From assembly GCA_041658205.1 (NCBI GenBank), contig JBBAAO010000001.1, positions 2,542,001 to 2,606,000 on the forward strand: 64,000 bases of DNA. The letters are read 5' to 3'. The position numbers and the translations under genes are program-made. This DNA comes from Bacteroidota bacterium. Lineage in GTDB: Bacteria; Bacteroidota; Ignavibacteria; UBA10030; UBA8401. Below are positions 32,466-41,189 of this stretch, piece after piece. Within the stretch, counting starts at the first letter, position 1; each line of letters starts with the position of its first letter. The notes under the pieces are model-generated. The model searched no databases and was not told the origin of the DNA. It saw only the letters and a list, made by a program, of their open reading frames with translations.

Positions 32466-33185
32466 TCAATCATTTTTCTTGGATAACAGTACTTTAGGCA
32501 TTTCATTATAAATACGGCCATTTAAACGACGGCCAGTAAGATCTTTCCTAACCCCACCCCATTGCTTGAAGAAAAATGCAGATTTCGATTTTCTACATTT
32601 TTTCAAAAGCGATAACAGCCATGCTTTTTCCATCGGTCTTGCGCCGGGTCCGGACTCACCACCGACGATTACCCAATCAATACCACTAAGGGATACCCGC
32701 CCGATGTCTCCAATGAGGGGTTCGAATGAAATGAATTTTACTTTAGCAGGGATAGATTTGAGTTCCTTGATTCGTCCAATTGTTTTTCGATTTTCAACAC
32801 TAACTCCCATCCATACGTTGTCAGGCCAATCGATCTCAGATGCAACTTCTTTCAACCGAGTACTTCTTTTTGTAAGTATCTGAAACGTATGTTGAGGGCT
32901 TTCATTCATCGTTTTGAATACCGCCTGTATGAAATCGAGAGGAATGTCCTTATGAAAAAGATTACTCATTGAATTCACAAAATATACTTGAGATTTTTTT
33001 ATCTTTCTTGGAAGATCTACCAAAGGAGGATGGGTGGTGAGTTTGAATCCATTGACATACCGAATATTATTCATCCCATGGAGTCGATGTGCCCAAGCCT
33101 CAGCATAACAGTTTTTACAGCCAGGACTTATTTTTGTGCAGCCTGTAGCAGGATTCCAAGGTTCGCCAAGCACTTGAATAGACAT
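32466..33185 (-). CDS. DUF5131 (phage Gp37/Gp68-like) three-Cys protein
   Basis: 239 residues. The N-terminus has the family signature WNPATGCTKISPGCKNCYAE with Cys16, Cys23 and Cys26 (CX6CX2C), followed by VYFVNSMSNLFH, FQILTKRSTRL, NVWMGVSVEN, FISFEPLIG and WVIVGGESGPGARP. These are the blocks of the DUF5131/Gp37-Gp68 family, which looks like a radical SAM relative. Members are common in phages and elements, often beside the 'three-Cys-motif partner' TcmP. Here no TcmP is adjacent; TIGR02391 and a small basic protein follow instead. It is the first gene of the operon reading to 30039, and a conserved promoter element begins 18 bases upstream. Confidence 0.88.
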   Translation of the reverse strand: MSIQVLGEPWNPATGCTKISPGCKNCYAEAWAHRLHGMNNIRYVNGFKLTTHPPLVDLPRKIKKSQVYFVNSMSNLFHKDIPLDFIQAVFKTMNESPQHTFQILTKRSTRLKEVASEIDWPDNVWMGVSVENRKTIGRIKELKSIPAKVKFISFEPLIGDIGRVSLSGIDWVIVGGESGPGARPMEKAWLLSLLKKCRKSKSAFFFKQWGGVRKDLTGRRLNGRIYNEMPKVLLSKKND

Positions 33186-33202
33186 AGATTCCCTTACGCA
33201 TC

Positions 33203-33292
33203 GGGATTATAAACGTCCGTAGTTCGACAAAATTCTACATCTCACGGATTCAATTCGAAGAGAATGTAATTGATAATCGAACCTTTATCAAT
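33203..33292 (-). promoter_or_regulatory. Conserved ~90-bp promoter element, copy B
   Basis: 90 bases that align with copy A (29694-29784). On the minus strand a perfect TATAAT lies at 33211-33206, placing the transcript start about 14 bases before the DUF5131 ATG. The conserved GTCGAACTACGGA block lies directly upstream of the -10, where a -35 would be, and no good -35 is present. A second conserved block (CGAATTGAATC) lies about 25 bases further upstream. The layout suggests an activator-dependent promoter shared by both operons. Confidence 0.72.
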
Positions 33293-33706
33293 AAATAGTA
33301 TGTTGAATGATTACTATTTAACAAGTATTTGAGTTTGATTTAAGACTATTTTGTCTGAATACAAGACACACATTGTATATATGTATGTAAAACTAACATT
33401 TCGCTCGAAAGCTCTTATAACAAATCGCATGGGCTTCAAAATTTTTCCCTAATAAAATTTCACGTATCGGGCGGGTGGAATTCTATCACCAATTAAAACG
33501 TGAATAGGCTCAGCGGTGTCAAATCTTTTTAACATTAATTACTTTATCTACTTGCAATTTTGTTGAAATTGACACCTAGTAGATTCCAATTCTCATATAA
33601 TGGAATGGAAATTAGAAATTCGTTGTATTTTTTTAAATTGATTTTTGGCACGATAATCGTGATATTGATTAAAGTAGCAATATGATTTGGGAACTATGAG
33701 TTACAA
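33293..33706. other. Intergenic stretch between radical SAM module and metal genes
   Basis: 414 bases without a gene, between divergently read regions. A perfect inverted repeat CACGAT-A-ATCGTG at 33649-33661 and a looser ATATTG/CAATAT pair (33662-33683) lie 25-58 bases before the first metal gene. They are candidate operators for a metal-responsive regulator. TTGGCA at 33645-33650 could be a -35. This stretch may also hold the element boundary, but no copy of the tRNA end was seen. Confidence 0.5.
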
Positions 33707-34144
33707 ATGACTGTTCAATATTACAGCGTGAGAAAGACAAAATTCCATAAAACCATACAGATTCTACTACTCGTTGTCATGTCTCTGACATCGTCTGGTT
33801 TTACGACCGTTATCGGTTATTGCGCGATGAGCAAATCTGCCGTCTGCTGCTGCGATATGGAACAAAACTGTAAGGGAACGGCATCATCAAAATCCCTTAT
33901 TATTAAGAGTGTTAAATCCTCCTGCTATTCTGAAAAAGTGGCTGGCGGGGTTAATGATTTAAAAGCCGTATTCAACACTGAATCGATTCAAAAGTATTTA
34001 TCGTTTGCGGTCACGATTGAAGCAACGGAATACCAAATTGTAGATCTTACCGCACAGGTAACCCGCTTTCCGAAGTCCCCCCATATTGCACTCTACCCCA
34101 CCGGGGTTGATATATACATTCAAGTAAGTTCTTTCCTCATTTAA
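33707..34144 (+). CDS. Small Cys-rich exported protein
   Basis: 145 residues. A hydrophobic segment at about 16-34 looks like a signal peptide with a long basic start. The mature region contains IGYCAMSKSAVCCCDMEQNC, a dense cysteine cluster with a neighbouring Met, which suits binding of a soft metal such as copper or silver. It lies 85 bases upstream of the efflux pump and is the first gene of the plus-strand metal run. Small Cys-rich exported proteins at the head of RND metal loci are common in Bacteroidota relatives; I do not recognise a named family. No strong ribosome site is visible. Confidence 0.6.
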   Translation: MTVQYYSVRKTKFHKTIQILLLVVMSLTSSGFTTVIGYCAMSKSAVCCCDMEQNCKGTASSKSLIIKSVKSSCYSEKVAGGVNDLKAVFNTESIQKYLSFAVTIEATEYQIVDLTAQVTRFPKSPHIALYPTGVDIYIQVSSFLI

Positions 34145-34229
34145 ATTTCCAAAGTGAATTTATAGTTGTTGGAGAACGCTGTACTGCCGTTTTCTGATTT
34201 CAATTATCTTTTTTTGCTTTGGAGATGTT

Positions 34230-37200
34230 ATGATCGAAAGAATTATTGATTGGAGTGCCAAGAACCGCTTCATCGTTATTTTAATCTACGTTCTTATTAC
34301 CGGATTCGGCATCTATGCAGTAATCAAACTGCCGGTTGATGCTATTCCTGATCTGTCCGAAAACCAAGTGATCGTCTTTACTGAATGGATGGGACGTTCA
34401 CCGGAAATCGTTGAACAGCAAGTTACCTACCCTATCTCATCTGCCCTACAAGGATTACCCGAGGTAAAAGCAGTCCGAGCTACATCGATGTTCGGTATGT
34501 CATTTGTCTTCGTGATTTTCAATGATAACACCGATCTGTATTTTGCACGCAACCGCGTTATCGAAAAACTCTCCCTTGTTCGCGCTCAACTCCCTCAAAA
34601 TGTTACTCCGGTTCTTGGACCTGATGGGACAGGGGTTGGTCATGTCTTTTGGTATACAGTTGAAGGAAAGAACTATGATCTCGCTTCGTTGCGTTCTATT
34701 CAAGACTGGTATCTGAGATTTAAACTTGTTTCTGTAGAAGGGGTTGCAGAAATAGCCAGCATTGGTGGATTCGTAAAACAATATCAAGTTGATGTGAATC
34801 CCAATAAACTGAGAGCTTACAATGTCACGATAGGAGAAGTTGCCAGTGCTATCCAACGGAACAATAATGAAGTTGGTGGCAAATTACTTGAAATCAGCAA
34901 TGCTGAATATTTTGTAAGAGGTCAGGGTTACATCACTTCAACAGAGGATGTTGAGAATGTCTTAGTTAAACAAGGTCCGAATGGTATTCCAATTCTTGTG
35001 AAGAATGTCGCTACAGTGCAGCTTGGCGGAGATATTCGCCGTGGACTATTAGATAAAGATGGTGAAGGCGAAGTCGTCGGCGGTATTGTTGTGATGAGAA
35101 CCGGTGCAAACGCCCGTGAAGTCATCGATAGAGTGAAACAACGGATAGAAGAAATTAAACCGGGACTTCCCCCTGGAGTTGAAGTTGTCCCATCGTATGA
35201 CCGGTCAACACTCATTGAAGCGGCAATCGGAACATTGGATCGCGCACTCATTGAAGCCAGTATTACTGTTGCAATTGTCGTTTCGATCTTCCTGCTCCAT
35301 TTCCGATCAATCGTCAGGATATTAATTGAACTGCCTGTTTCGATCCTGCTCGCCTTTATTTTAATGTATCTCTTCGGCATCACATCTAACATCATGTCAC
35401 TTGGCGGGATCGTCCTTGCGATTGGAGTTATCGTAGATTCCTCGGTGGTGCTGGTTGAGAACGCCTACAGGAACATTGCTAATGCTTTGGCGAAAAAAGG
35501 ACACCTTACCAACGACGAGTATCGTGATATTTCTATCATGTCCGCAAAACAAGTCGGCAGAGCAATTTTCTTTTCAGAACTGATCATCTTGGTTGGATTT
35601 CTTCCCGTCTTCTTACTCACAGGACAAGAAGGAAAAATGTTCCATCCGCTTGCCTACACAAAATCTTTTGTGATGATCGCTTCAGCGGCAGTCGTAATCA
35701 CACTGATCCCAGTGCTGATGACAATGCTGATGCGCGGTAATTTCAAACCGGAAACAGGCAATCCCGTTACTCGGTTCTTCATTAAGATCTATGAACCTGT
35801 CATTCATTGGGTGTTGAAATTTCGAAAGACAACGATTGCAATTAACATCTTCGCGCTACTGATCACTGTTCCAATGCTTCTCTCTATTGGGTCTGAGTTT
35901 ATGCCTCCACTGGACGAGGGATCATTGCTCTATATGCCGGTGACACTCCCCAACGCTTCTGTTACTGAAGTGGCCCGTATTTTGTCTTTACAGGATAAGA
36001 TAATTCGAAGTGTTCCAGAAGTGCATCATGTTCTCGGTAAAGCCGGACGTGCTGAAACAGCAACGGATAATGCTCCCATCAGTATGATCGAAACGATTAT
36101 TATTCTCAAGCCAAAGGAAGAATGGCGACCCGGCATCACCAAAAAGGATATCGTTCAAGAGTTGGATGCAAAACTACAGATTCCCGGCACTCGCAACGGC
36201 TGGACGCAGCCAATCATTAATCGCATTAATATGCTTTCGACAGGTGTTAGAACAGATATCGGGTTTAAGATCTTTGGGGACAGACTTGATACACTTGAGC
36301 ACTATGCGATCAAAGCAGAACAGATATTAAAAGATGTTCCCGGAGCGGCGGATATTGTTGCTGAACGTATAGGCAACGGATACTATGTTGATATCGCACC
36401 TAAAAAGGAGATGCTCTCACGCTATGGTTTGAATATCGGCGATCTTCAAGATATCGTTGAAGTTGCTATCGGCGGTCAAAACCTTGGCGTAGTGCTTGAA
36501 GGAAGAATGCGTTTCCCAATACGCTTGAGATTTGAACGTGAGTATCGGGATAACATCGAAGAGTTGAATCGCCTGCTCATTCCAGTTCGGGCAAGCGTTG
36601 CATCTGCATCAATGTCATCTCCTGCGGGAATGGGTCAAAGCGCCCCTTCTTCCGGATCAGGTGGAATGACATCAATGGGTTCAACACAATCTTCACAGTC
36701 TCAGCAGGCTCCGATTCAGCAATCATCATTTGCTTCATCTTCCCTGATGAGCCAATCTAATTCTAACGAACTGACATATGTTCCTCTTTCTGAATTAGCT
36801 GATGTCAATATTGTTACCGGACCGCCAATGATCAGCAGCGAGAATGGTCAACTTCGAGCCATTGTCTACATGAATGTTCGTGGCAGAGATATGGGTAATA
36901 CAATGGAAGATGCGAAGAAAGCAATCAGTCAAAATCTAAAACTTCCGGCTGGATATTCTTATACATGGAGCGGTCAATACGAACATAAGGTTCGTGCGCA
37001 GCAGACGCTGACATACATTATGCCGGTTGTTTTCCTCATCATTTTTGTTCTCCTCTATTTTACATTCAAGGATTATGTGGAGTCGCTCGTCGTGATGCTT
37101 TCTGTTCCATTCGCACTGATTGGCGGCGTCTATATGATCTACATTCTCGGATATAATCTCTCCGTAGCGGTGTGGGTCGGATTCATTGCTCTGTATGGCA

Positions 37201-37589
37201 TTGCAGTAGAGACAGGTGTTGTAATGGTCGTTTATTTACACGAAGCACTTGATAAACGATTAAAAGCACATCAGCGCGGTGAACGGGGTGAGATAACAAT
37301 AAAGGACATTTACGATGCAACTGTTGAAGGAGCAGTGTTACGATTGCGTCCGAAACTCATGACGGTTGCCTGTAGTATGGTTGGACTTATTCCAATCATG
37401 TGGTCAACCGGCGCGGGGGCAGATGTTATGAAACCACTAACAGCGCCAATGATCGGTGGTTTATTCACATCGGCAGTTCATGTTCTGGTTGTCACACCTG
37501 TTCTATTTGTAATGATGAAAGAACGAGCATTGAGAAAAGGAACGTTGGAAGTATCAAAGATGGCAGACTTTATTAAGGAAGGAGAATAA
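34230..37589 (+). CDS. cusA: Heavy-metal efflux RND pump, copper/silver type
   Basis: 1119 residues with 12 membrane segments and two large periplasmic loops, as in HME-RND pumps (usually about 1040 residues). The order begins MIERIIDWSAKNRF and includes LGGIVLAIGVIVDSSVVLVEN in TM4 (split: LAIGVIVDSSV, VLVEN). Met residues in LLYMPVTLP, APISMIET and RINMLSTGV match the methionine positions of E. coli CusA; the zinc/cobalt-type pump at 58004 reads RIDELVAG at the last site. A Ser/Gln/Met-rich insertion of about 60 residues (about 788-848) is unusual. GGAG precedes the ATG. It works with the channel and adaptor encoded next to expel Cu/Ag from the periplasm or cytosol. Confidence 0.92.
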   Translation: MIERIIDWSAKNRFIVILIYVLITGFGIYAVIKLPVDAIPDLSENQVIVFTEWMGRSPEIVEQQVTYPISSALQGLPEVKAVRATSMFGMSFVFVIFNDNTDLYFARNRVIEKLSLVRAQLPQNVTPVLGPDGTGVGHVFWYTVEGKNYDLASLRSIQDWYLRFKLVSVEGVAEIASIGGFVKQYQVDVNPNKLRAYNVTIGEVASAIQRNNNEVGGKLLEISNAEYFVRGQGYITSTEDVENVLVKQGPNGIPILVKNVATVQLGGDIRRGLLDKDGEGEVVGGIVVMRTGANAREVIDRVKQRIEEIKPGLPPGVEVVPSYDRSTLIEAAIGTLDRALIEASITVAIVVSIFLLHFRSIVRILIELPVSILLAFILMYLFGITSNIMSLGGIVLAIGVIVDSSVVLVENAYRNIANALAKKGHLTNDEYRDISIMSAKQVGRAIFFSELIILVGFLPVFLLTGQEGKMFHPLAYTKSFVMIASAAVVITLIPVLMTMLMRGNFKPETGNPVTRFFIKIYEPVIHWVLKFRKTTIAINIFALLITVPMLLSIGSEFMPPLDEGSLLYMPVTLPNASVTEVARILSLQDKIIRSVPEVHHVLGKAGRAETATDNAPISMIETIIILKPKEEWRPGITKKDIVQELDAKLQIPGTRNGWTQPIINRINMLSTGVRTDIGFKIFGDRLDTLEHYAIKAEQILKDVPGAADIVAERIGNGYYVDIAPKKEMLSRYGLNIGDLQDIVEVAIGGQNLGVVLEGRMRFPIRLRFEREYRDNIEELNRLLIPVRASVASASMSSPAGMGQSAPSSGSGGMTSMGSTQSSQSQQAPIQQSSFASSSLMSQSNSNELTYVPLSELADVNIVTGPPMISSENGQLRAIVYMNVRGRDMGNTMEDAKKAISQNLKLPAGYSYTWSGQYEHKVRAQQTLTYIMPVVFLIIFVLLYFTFKDYVESLVVMLSVPFALIGGVYMIYILGYNLSVAVWVGFIALYGIAVETGVVMVVYLHEALDKRLKAHQRGERGEITIKDIYDATVEGAVLRLRPKLMTVACSMVGLIPIMWSTGAGADVMKPLTAPMIGGLFTSAVHVLVVTPVLFVMMKERALRKGTLEVSKMADFIKEGE

Positions 37590-37591
37590 TC

Positions 37592-38908
37592 ATGACAAAC
37601 AAATCTCTTCAATGGGTATTCTCTTTTCTCTTTGCGGCGGCACTTGTTCAGGCTCAATCGGTTGATTCGTTGATCCGAGAAGGATTGAAGAATAATCCTC
37701 AGTTAAAATCATATGAATATCAAATCCAAGCAACGGGCTTTCGGGCTAATGCTTCACAAGCTTTGCCGGCACCAACGGTTGGATTGGAATTCAGTCAGAT
37801 ACCGACCAATAGTTTTAATGTTTTGAATGACGCTATATCGAACAATCTTTCGGTATCGCAAATGTTTATGCTTGGCGGTAAACTTTCTGTAATGTCTGAA
37901 GTAGAGAAGAAAAAAGGGAAAGTGCTTGAACAGAACCAAGGATCTCTCGGCGTTCAACTACGGGCTAAGATCAAGATGAATTATTATCAACTGTGGTTAG
38001 TTGACCGTCAGATAGAGGTGCAACAACGGACAATATCGTTGCTTGATGAACTTGCACGGTTCATGCTGCCCCACGTTCAAACCAATAGAATGAGACAGGC
38101 AGACTTATTGACTATTCAAGCCGAGGTTTCATCGGAACAAACCAAACTTATAGAAAAGCGTTCAAAGCGAATCGATATTCAAAATACACTCCATTCGTTA
38201 TTGGGCAGGGATGATTTTTCATCTGCCATCAAAACCGATAGCATTCTTACAACAAGTTCTATGATTGTTTCAGAGTTTCAATTGGCTGAAAAAGTAAAAC
38301 AAGTCAATCCATCGCTTATCGCAATGGATAGAATGAAGGATATGAATGAATCAATGATTGTTTCTGCTGATAAAGACCTAATCCCCGATCTGATGGTGCA
38401 GGCAATGGTAATGCGTATGCCAAATGGCATGATTTTAACGGGCGGTTCACGTTCCGCATATGCCATTCAACAAAGCGCCATGGGAATGCCGATGCAAGAA
38501 ACCGATTGGATGTATAGCATTATGGCCTCAATTACTTTGCCGTTTGCTCCGTGGTCAGCAGAACGATCAACAAGCAAAGCTGACGAAATGCGCGCTACGA
38601 ACTCAAGTATAGATGCAGAGAAGAATGCTATGCAGCGGGAAATGCTCTCCTCTCTCCGTTCAGCGATCAACAGATATACCACGGCAGACACACTTTCAAA
38701 ACAATATATGACATCAATTATCCCGCTGACTCGTGAAGCAGCAGAAGCGCAAACAATTGCTTATCAGACCGGTCAGGTTCCAATTTCAACAGTATTGGAT
38801 TCACGAAGAATGGAATTAATGAAGCAAGACGACTATCTGATGACGTTGGTAGATCGGCAAATGGCATTCACTGAAATAGAAATGATGGTCGGTGCACCAT
38901 TACAATAA
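37592..38908 (+). CDS. cusC: TolC/CusC-family outer-membrane efflux channel
   Basis: 438 residues. A signal peptide ends VQAQS, and the mature start (SVDSLIREGLKNNPQLKSYE, counted from SVDSL) is the typical first helix of outer membrane efflux proteins. Two long coiled-coil halves (about 110-220 and 310-435) follow. The central part contains a Met-rich stretch (MVMRMPNGM, AMGMPMQ), suggesting contact with copper or silver. It begins 2 bases after the pump stop and ends 29 bases before the adaptor start. The three genes encode a tripartite pump. Confidence 0.9.
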   Translation: MTNKSLQWVFSFLFAAALVQAQSVDSLIREGLKNNPQLKSYEYQIQATGFRANASQALPAPTVGLEFSQIPTNSFNVLNDAISNNLSVSQMFMLGGKLSVMSEVEKKKGKVLEQNQGSLGVQLRAKIKMNYYQLWLVDRQIEVQQRTISLLDELARFMLPHVQTNRMRQADLLTIQAEVSSEQTKLIEKRSKRIDIQNTLHSLLGRDDFSSAIKTDSILTTSSMIVSEFQLAEKVKQVNPSLIAMDRMKDMNESMIVSADKDLIPDLMVQAMVMRMPNGMILTGGSRSAYAIQQSAMGMPMQETDWMYSIMASITLPFAPWSAERSTSKADEMRATNSSIDAEKNAMQREMLSSLRSAINRYTTADTLSKQYMTSIIPLTREAAEAQTIAYQTGQVPISTVLDSRRMELMKQDDYLMTLVDRQMAFTEIEMMVGAPLQ

Positions 38909-38937
38909 TTATGAACTTTATCAACAGGGCAAATAAT

Positions 38938-40212
38938 ATGAAATCACTCATCATCACACTCTCAATTGTCCTCGCTATCATTGTTTCATCGTGCGGGAAG
39001 TCTTCGTCTTCTCATCAAGGACACACGGATTCAACATCAACAGAACTAGCGGCAGATTATTATACGTGTCCTATGCATCCCCAAGTTCATTTGGATAAAC
39101 CTGGTGTCTGCCCTATCTGTGGAATGGATCTTGTAAAAGCCAGCAACAGCCGGAAAATGGAAGCTTCTTCGGATGAACCGATGATTCCATTGAATGACCG
39201 AGATCAGGTTCTGGCAAACGTATCCACAGTTATCGTCAAATATGAGCCAATTGAACACACGGTCCGTTCATACGGAACACTTGAGATACCTGAGCCGAAT
39301 AAAACAATCATCAGCGCTCGTTTCAATGGACGTATTGAAAAATTGTATGTCAATGCTGTTGGGTCAAAAGTCAAAAAAGGTCAACCGCTATTCGATGTCT
39401 ATAGTCCTGATATCGTGCAGGCTGAAAATGAATATCGCCAAGCTCTTACGAGCTCTTCTCAGACAAAGGACAATTTCTTAACCTATGCTAAATCAAAATT
39501 GCAATTGCTCGGTTTAACAGAAGAGCAAATTCGTAGTCTTGAAACAATAGAAAATGTCCCGTTGGTGATTACGTATCACTCCCCCGCATCGGGTATTATC
39601 ATCGACAAAAAGATAGTTGAAGGAATATACGTTACAGAAGGAACATCACTCTATGATGTATCTGATATTTCTACACTTTGGAATATTGCCGACGTTTATG
39701 AAACAGATGCATCTCATATTCGGGTTGGTGAACGCGCTACGCTGGCTATCGCAAGTTATCCTGATCAAACGTTTCCTGCAATCGTATCACTGATATATCC
39801 TGTCGTCAATCCACAATCCAGAACCGTAAAGGTTCGATTAACAGTGAACAATGCAGGTAATAAACTAAAGCCGAATATGTATACCGAAACAGTGTTTCAG
39901 AGAAAGAAAGACAAATCTCTCACCGTGCCCGTCAGTGCAGTTCTCATTACAGGGAAACGTAATCTTGTCTACATCAAAGCGGAACACGAGAATCACTTTG
40001 AGGCGAGAGAGATCGGAATTGGAACCAGGTTTAACGGCAAATACGAAGTTACATGGGGACTTGTAGAAGGTGAAGAAGTCGTCAGCGAAGGTGGATATCT
40101 CATTGATTCGGAAAGTCAATTAAAGACTGGAGGCGGGTCGGGACATCAACATGGAGACGCTGCAACAACTACTTCCAAGACAGAAGAAACGCCAAAAGAA
40201 CACAACCATTAA
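38938..40212 (+). CDS. cusB: RND efflux adaptor with heavy-metal-binding domain
   Basis: 424 residues from the ATG at 38938. An ATG nine codons earlier would spoil the signal peptide. Lipobox VSSC (Cys19). Residues 41-67 are a heavy-metal-binding domain (YYTCPMHPQV, then GVCPICGMDLV), which is also present in the secreted protein at 41190. The membrane-fusion fold follows: barrel-sandwich (NKTIISARFNGRIEKLYV, KVKKGQPLF), helical hairpin (about 160-210), and beta-barrel (DVYETDASHIRVGERATL). The C-terminus is His-rich. It links the CusA-like pump to the outer-membrane channel and may hand over metal ions. It is the third gene of the operon. Confidence 0.92.
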   Translation: MKSLIITLSIVLAIIVSSCGKSSSSHQGHTDSTSTELAADYYTCPMHPQVHLDKPGVCPICGMDLVKASNSRKMEASSDEPMIPLNDRDQVLANVSTVIVKYEPIEHTVRSYGTLEIPEPNKTIISARFNGRIEKLYVNAVGSKVKKGQPLFDVYSPDIVQAENEYRQALTSSSQTKDNFLTYAKSKLQLLGLTEEQIRSLETIENVPLVITYHSPASGIIIDKKIVEGIYVTEGTSLYDVSDISTLWNIADVYETDASHIRVGERATLAIASYPDQTFPAIVSLIYPVVNPQSRTVKVRLTVNNAGNKLKPNMYTETVFQRKKDKSLTVPVSAVLITGKRNLVYIKAEHENHFEAREIGIGTRFNGKYEVTWGLVEGEEVVSEGGYLIDSESQLKTGGGSGHQHGDAATTTSKTEETPKEHNH

Positions 40213-40237
40213 CATGAATATTTTAAGGAGAATAACA

Positions 40238-40582
40238 ATGTCACAGAATTTAGTTTTGAAATCTCTATTCCCGATGATCATAGCATCATCGCTAATAATA
40301 GCACAAGAACATCCACGTTGGGTTCGTCCAATGTTAGCAATTCAATCACAAAATAATGTTAGCACAAACTCATTAAATAATTTGCCATCAAAACCACACT
40401 CAAAGATGAATTTTGTTTTAGCACAGTCGATATCGTCAACAACGATAAATTCCCAGGCAATTTCATATCCTGCAAAACCAGGATCGAAAATGATTTTTAT
40501 CCCAAATGGACAATCGTCAAATCAAAGCGAGAATGGTCAAAATGTTTTACCTAAAAAGCCAGCTTCGAAGTCTAACTTTTAG
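40238..40582 (+). CDS. Small secreted protein with three KPxSKxxF repeats
   Basis: 114 residues from the ATG at 40238, which has AAGGAG 7 bases upstream; longer frames overlap the adaptor. A signal peptide (about 1-24) ends IIAQ. The mature part is short and mostly Ser/Asn/Gln-rich, with three imperfect copies of a motif: KPHSKMNF, KPGSKMIF, and KPASKSNF at the very end. No family is recognised. Its position in the copper/silver run suggests a periplasmic or surface accessory, but the repeats have few metal ligands beyond Met. Confidence 0.65.
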   Translation: MSQNLVLKSLFPMIIASSLIIAQEHPRWVRPMLAIQSQNNVSTNSLNNLPSKPHSKMNFVLAQSISSTTINSQAISYPAKPGSKMIFIPNGQSSNQSENGQNVLPKKPASKSNF

Positions 40583-40635
40583 ATAATGTGTAGCAATGAT
40601 TTGGAAGCCGATCCAGTAAAAGAATAGAGGTAAAT

Positions 40636-41157
40636 ATGATATGCAAATCTTGTGGTATATGGAATAAAGAGACGTCGACACACTGTTATGGATGCGGAAC
40701 AATACTGCAATCTGAAGTCAAGCTAGAAAAGAAGCATAAGAACAAGATTGTTCAGGTGAATCAATTCAATAAACATAAGAAGAAGTTCGAATCAAGAATG
40801 ATGTTGCCGGTTATATGCGGAGTAGTTCTACTTGTTGGATTCATATTCTTGATCATTCCAAAAGGATCTCCGAAAACTCTGGTAACACAAATAGATGAAT
40901 CGAGTGTCATGCGCTTGCAATCAAAATCAGATGTTGTGGCTACCATGGACGATAAGAAAGATATTGTTGCTCAATTTATTTGTCCTTGCGGTAAATGTAA
41001 GATTAAAGATGATCTCAAAGATTGTCATTGTAAACATCCCGGTGGAGCCGAGATCGTAAAACAGTTTATCTATGAACGAATTCAAGAGAATAAGTATACA
41101 CCATTACAAATAGTTGAAATGGTATCTAATAAATATGGTGGCAAAAAAACAATGTAA
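40636..41157 (+). CDS. Zinc-ribbon, membrane-anchored CcmH-like protein
   Basis: 173 residues. The N-terminus is a cytoplasmic zinc ribbon (CKSCG ... CYGCG, residues 3-21), followed by a basic linker and one membrane helix (about 56-75). The outer part carries FICPCGKCKIKDDLKDCHCK, then EIVKQFIYERIQENK and IVEMVSNKYGG, which resembles the CcmH/NrfF domain that reduces apocytochrome cysteines. The cysteine pattern here (CPCGKC, CHC) differs from the usual LRCPxC, so metal binding is equally possible. It lies 53 bases after the small repeat protein in the copper/silver run. Confidence 0.68.
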   Translation: MICKSCGIWNKETSTHCYGCGTILQSEVKLEKKHKNKIVQVNQFNKHKKKFESRMMLPVICGVVLLVGFIFLIIPKGSPKTLVTQIDESSVMRLQSKSDVVATMDDKKDIVAQFICPCGKCKIKDDLKDCHCKHPGGAEIVKQFIYERIQENKYTPLQIVEMVSNKYGGKKTM

Positions 41158-41189
41158 AATAAACTCATCATTCATAAAGGAGATCAACA

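Larger units (their letters stand above)
24322..33292. mobile_element. Putative tRNA-Leu-integrated element (far end not located)
   Basis: A tyrosine recombinase directly after a tRNA-Leu gene, an HTH protein of excisionase type, and a cargo unlike the surrounding genes together suggest an integrative element. I looked for a second copy of the tRNA 3' end (the T-arm/acceptor sequence) downstream in the window and found none. The right boundary given here is therefore only the end of the last regulatory element that clearly belongs to the cargo. The metal-resistance genes beyond 33707 could also be part of a larger island. Confidence 0.55.

Noticed and set aside
24263..33706. Second copy of the tRNA-Leu 3' end as right attachment site
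   Set aside because: No direct repeat of the T-arm/acceptor sequence was found by reading the downstream DNA. A short GTGGAATT match near 33470 is too short to count.
34928..35395. 155-codon minus-strand frame inside the CusA-like gene
   Set aside because: Antisense to a conserved pump with correct motifs; no ribosome site.
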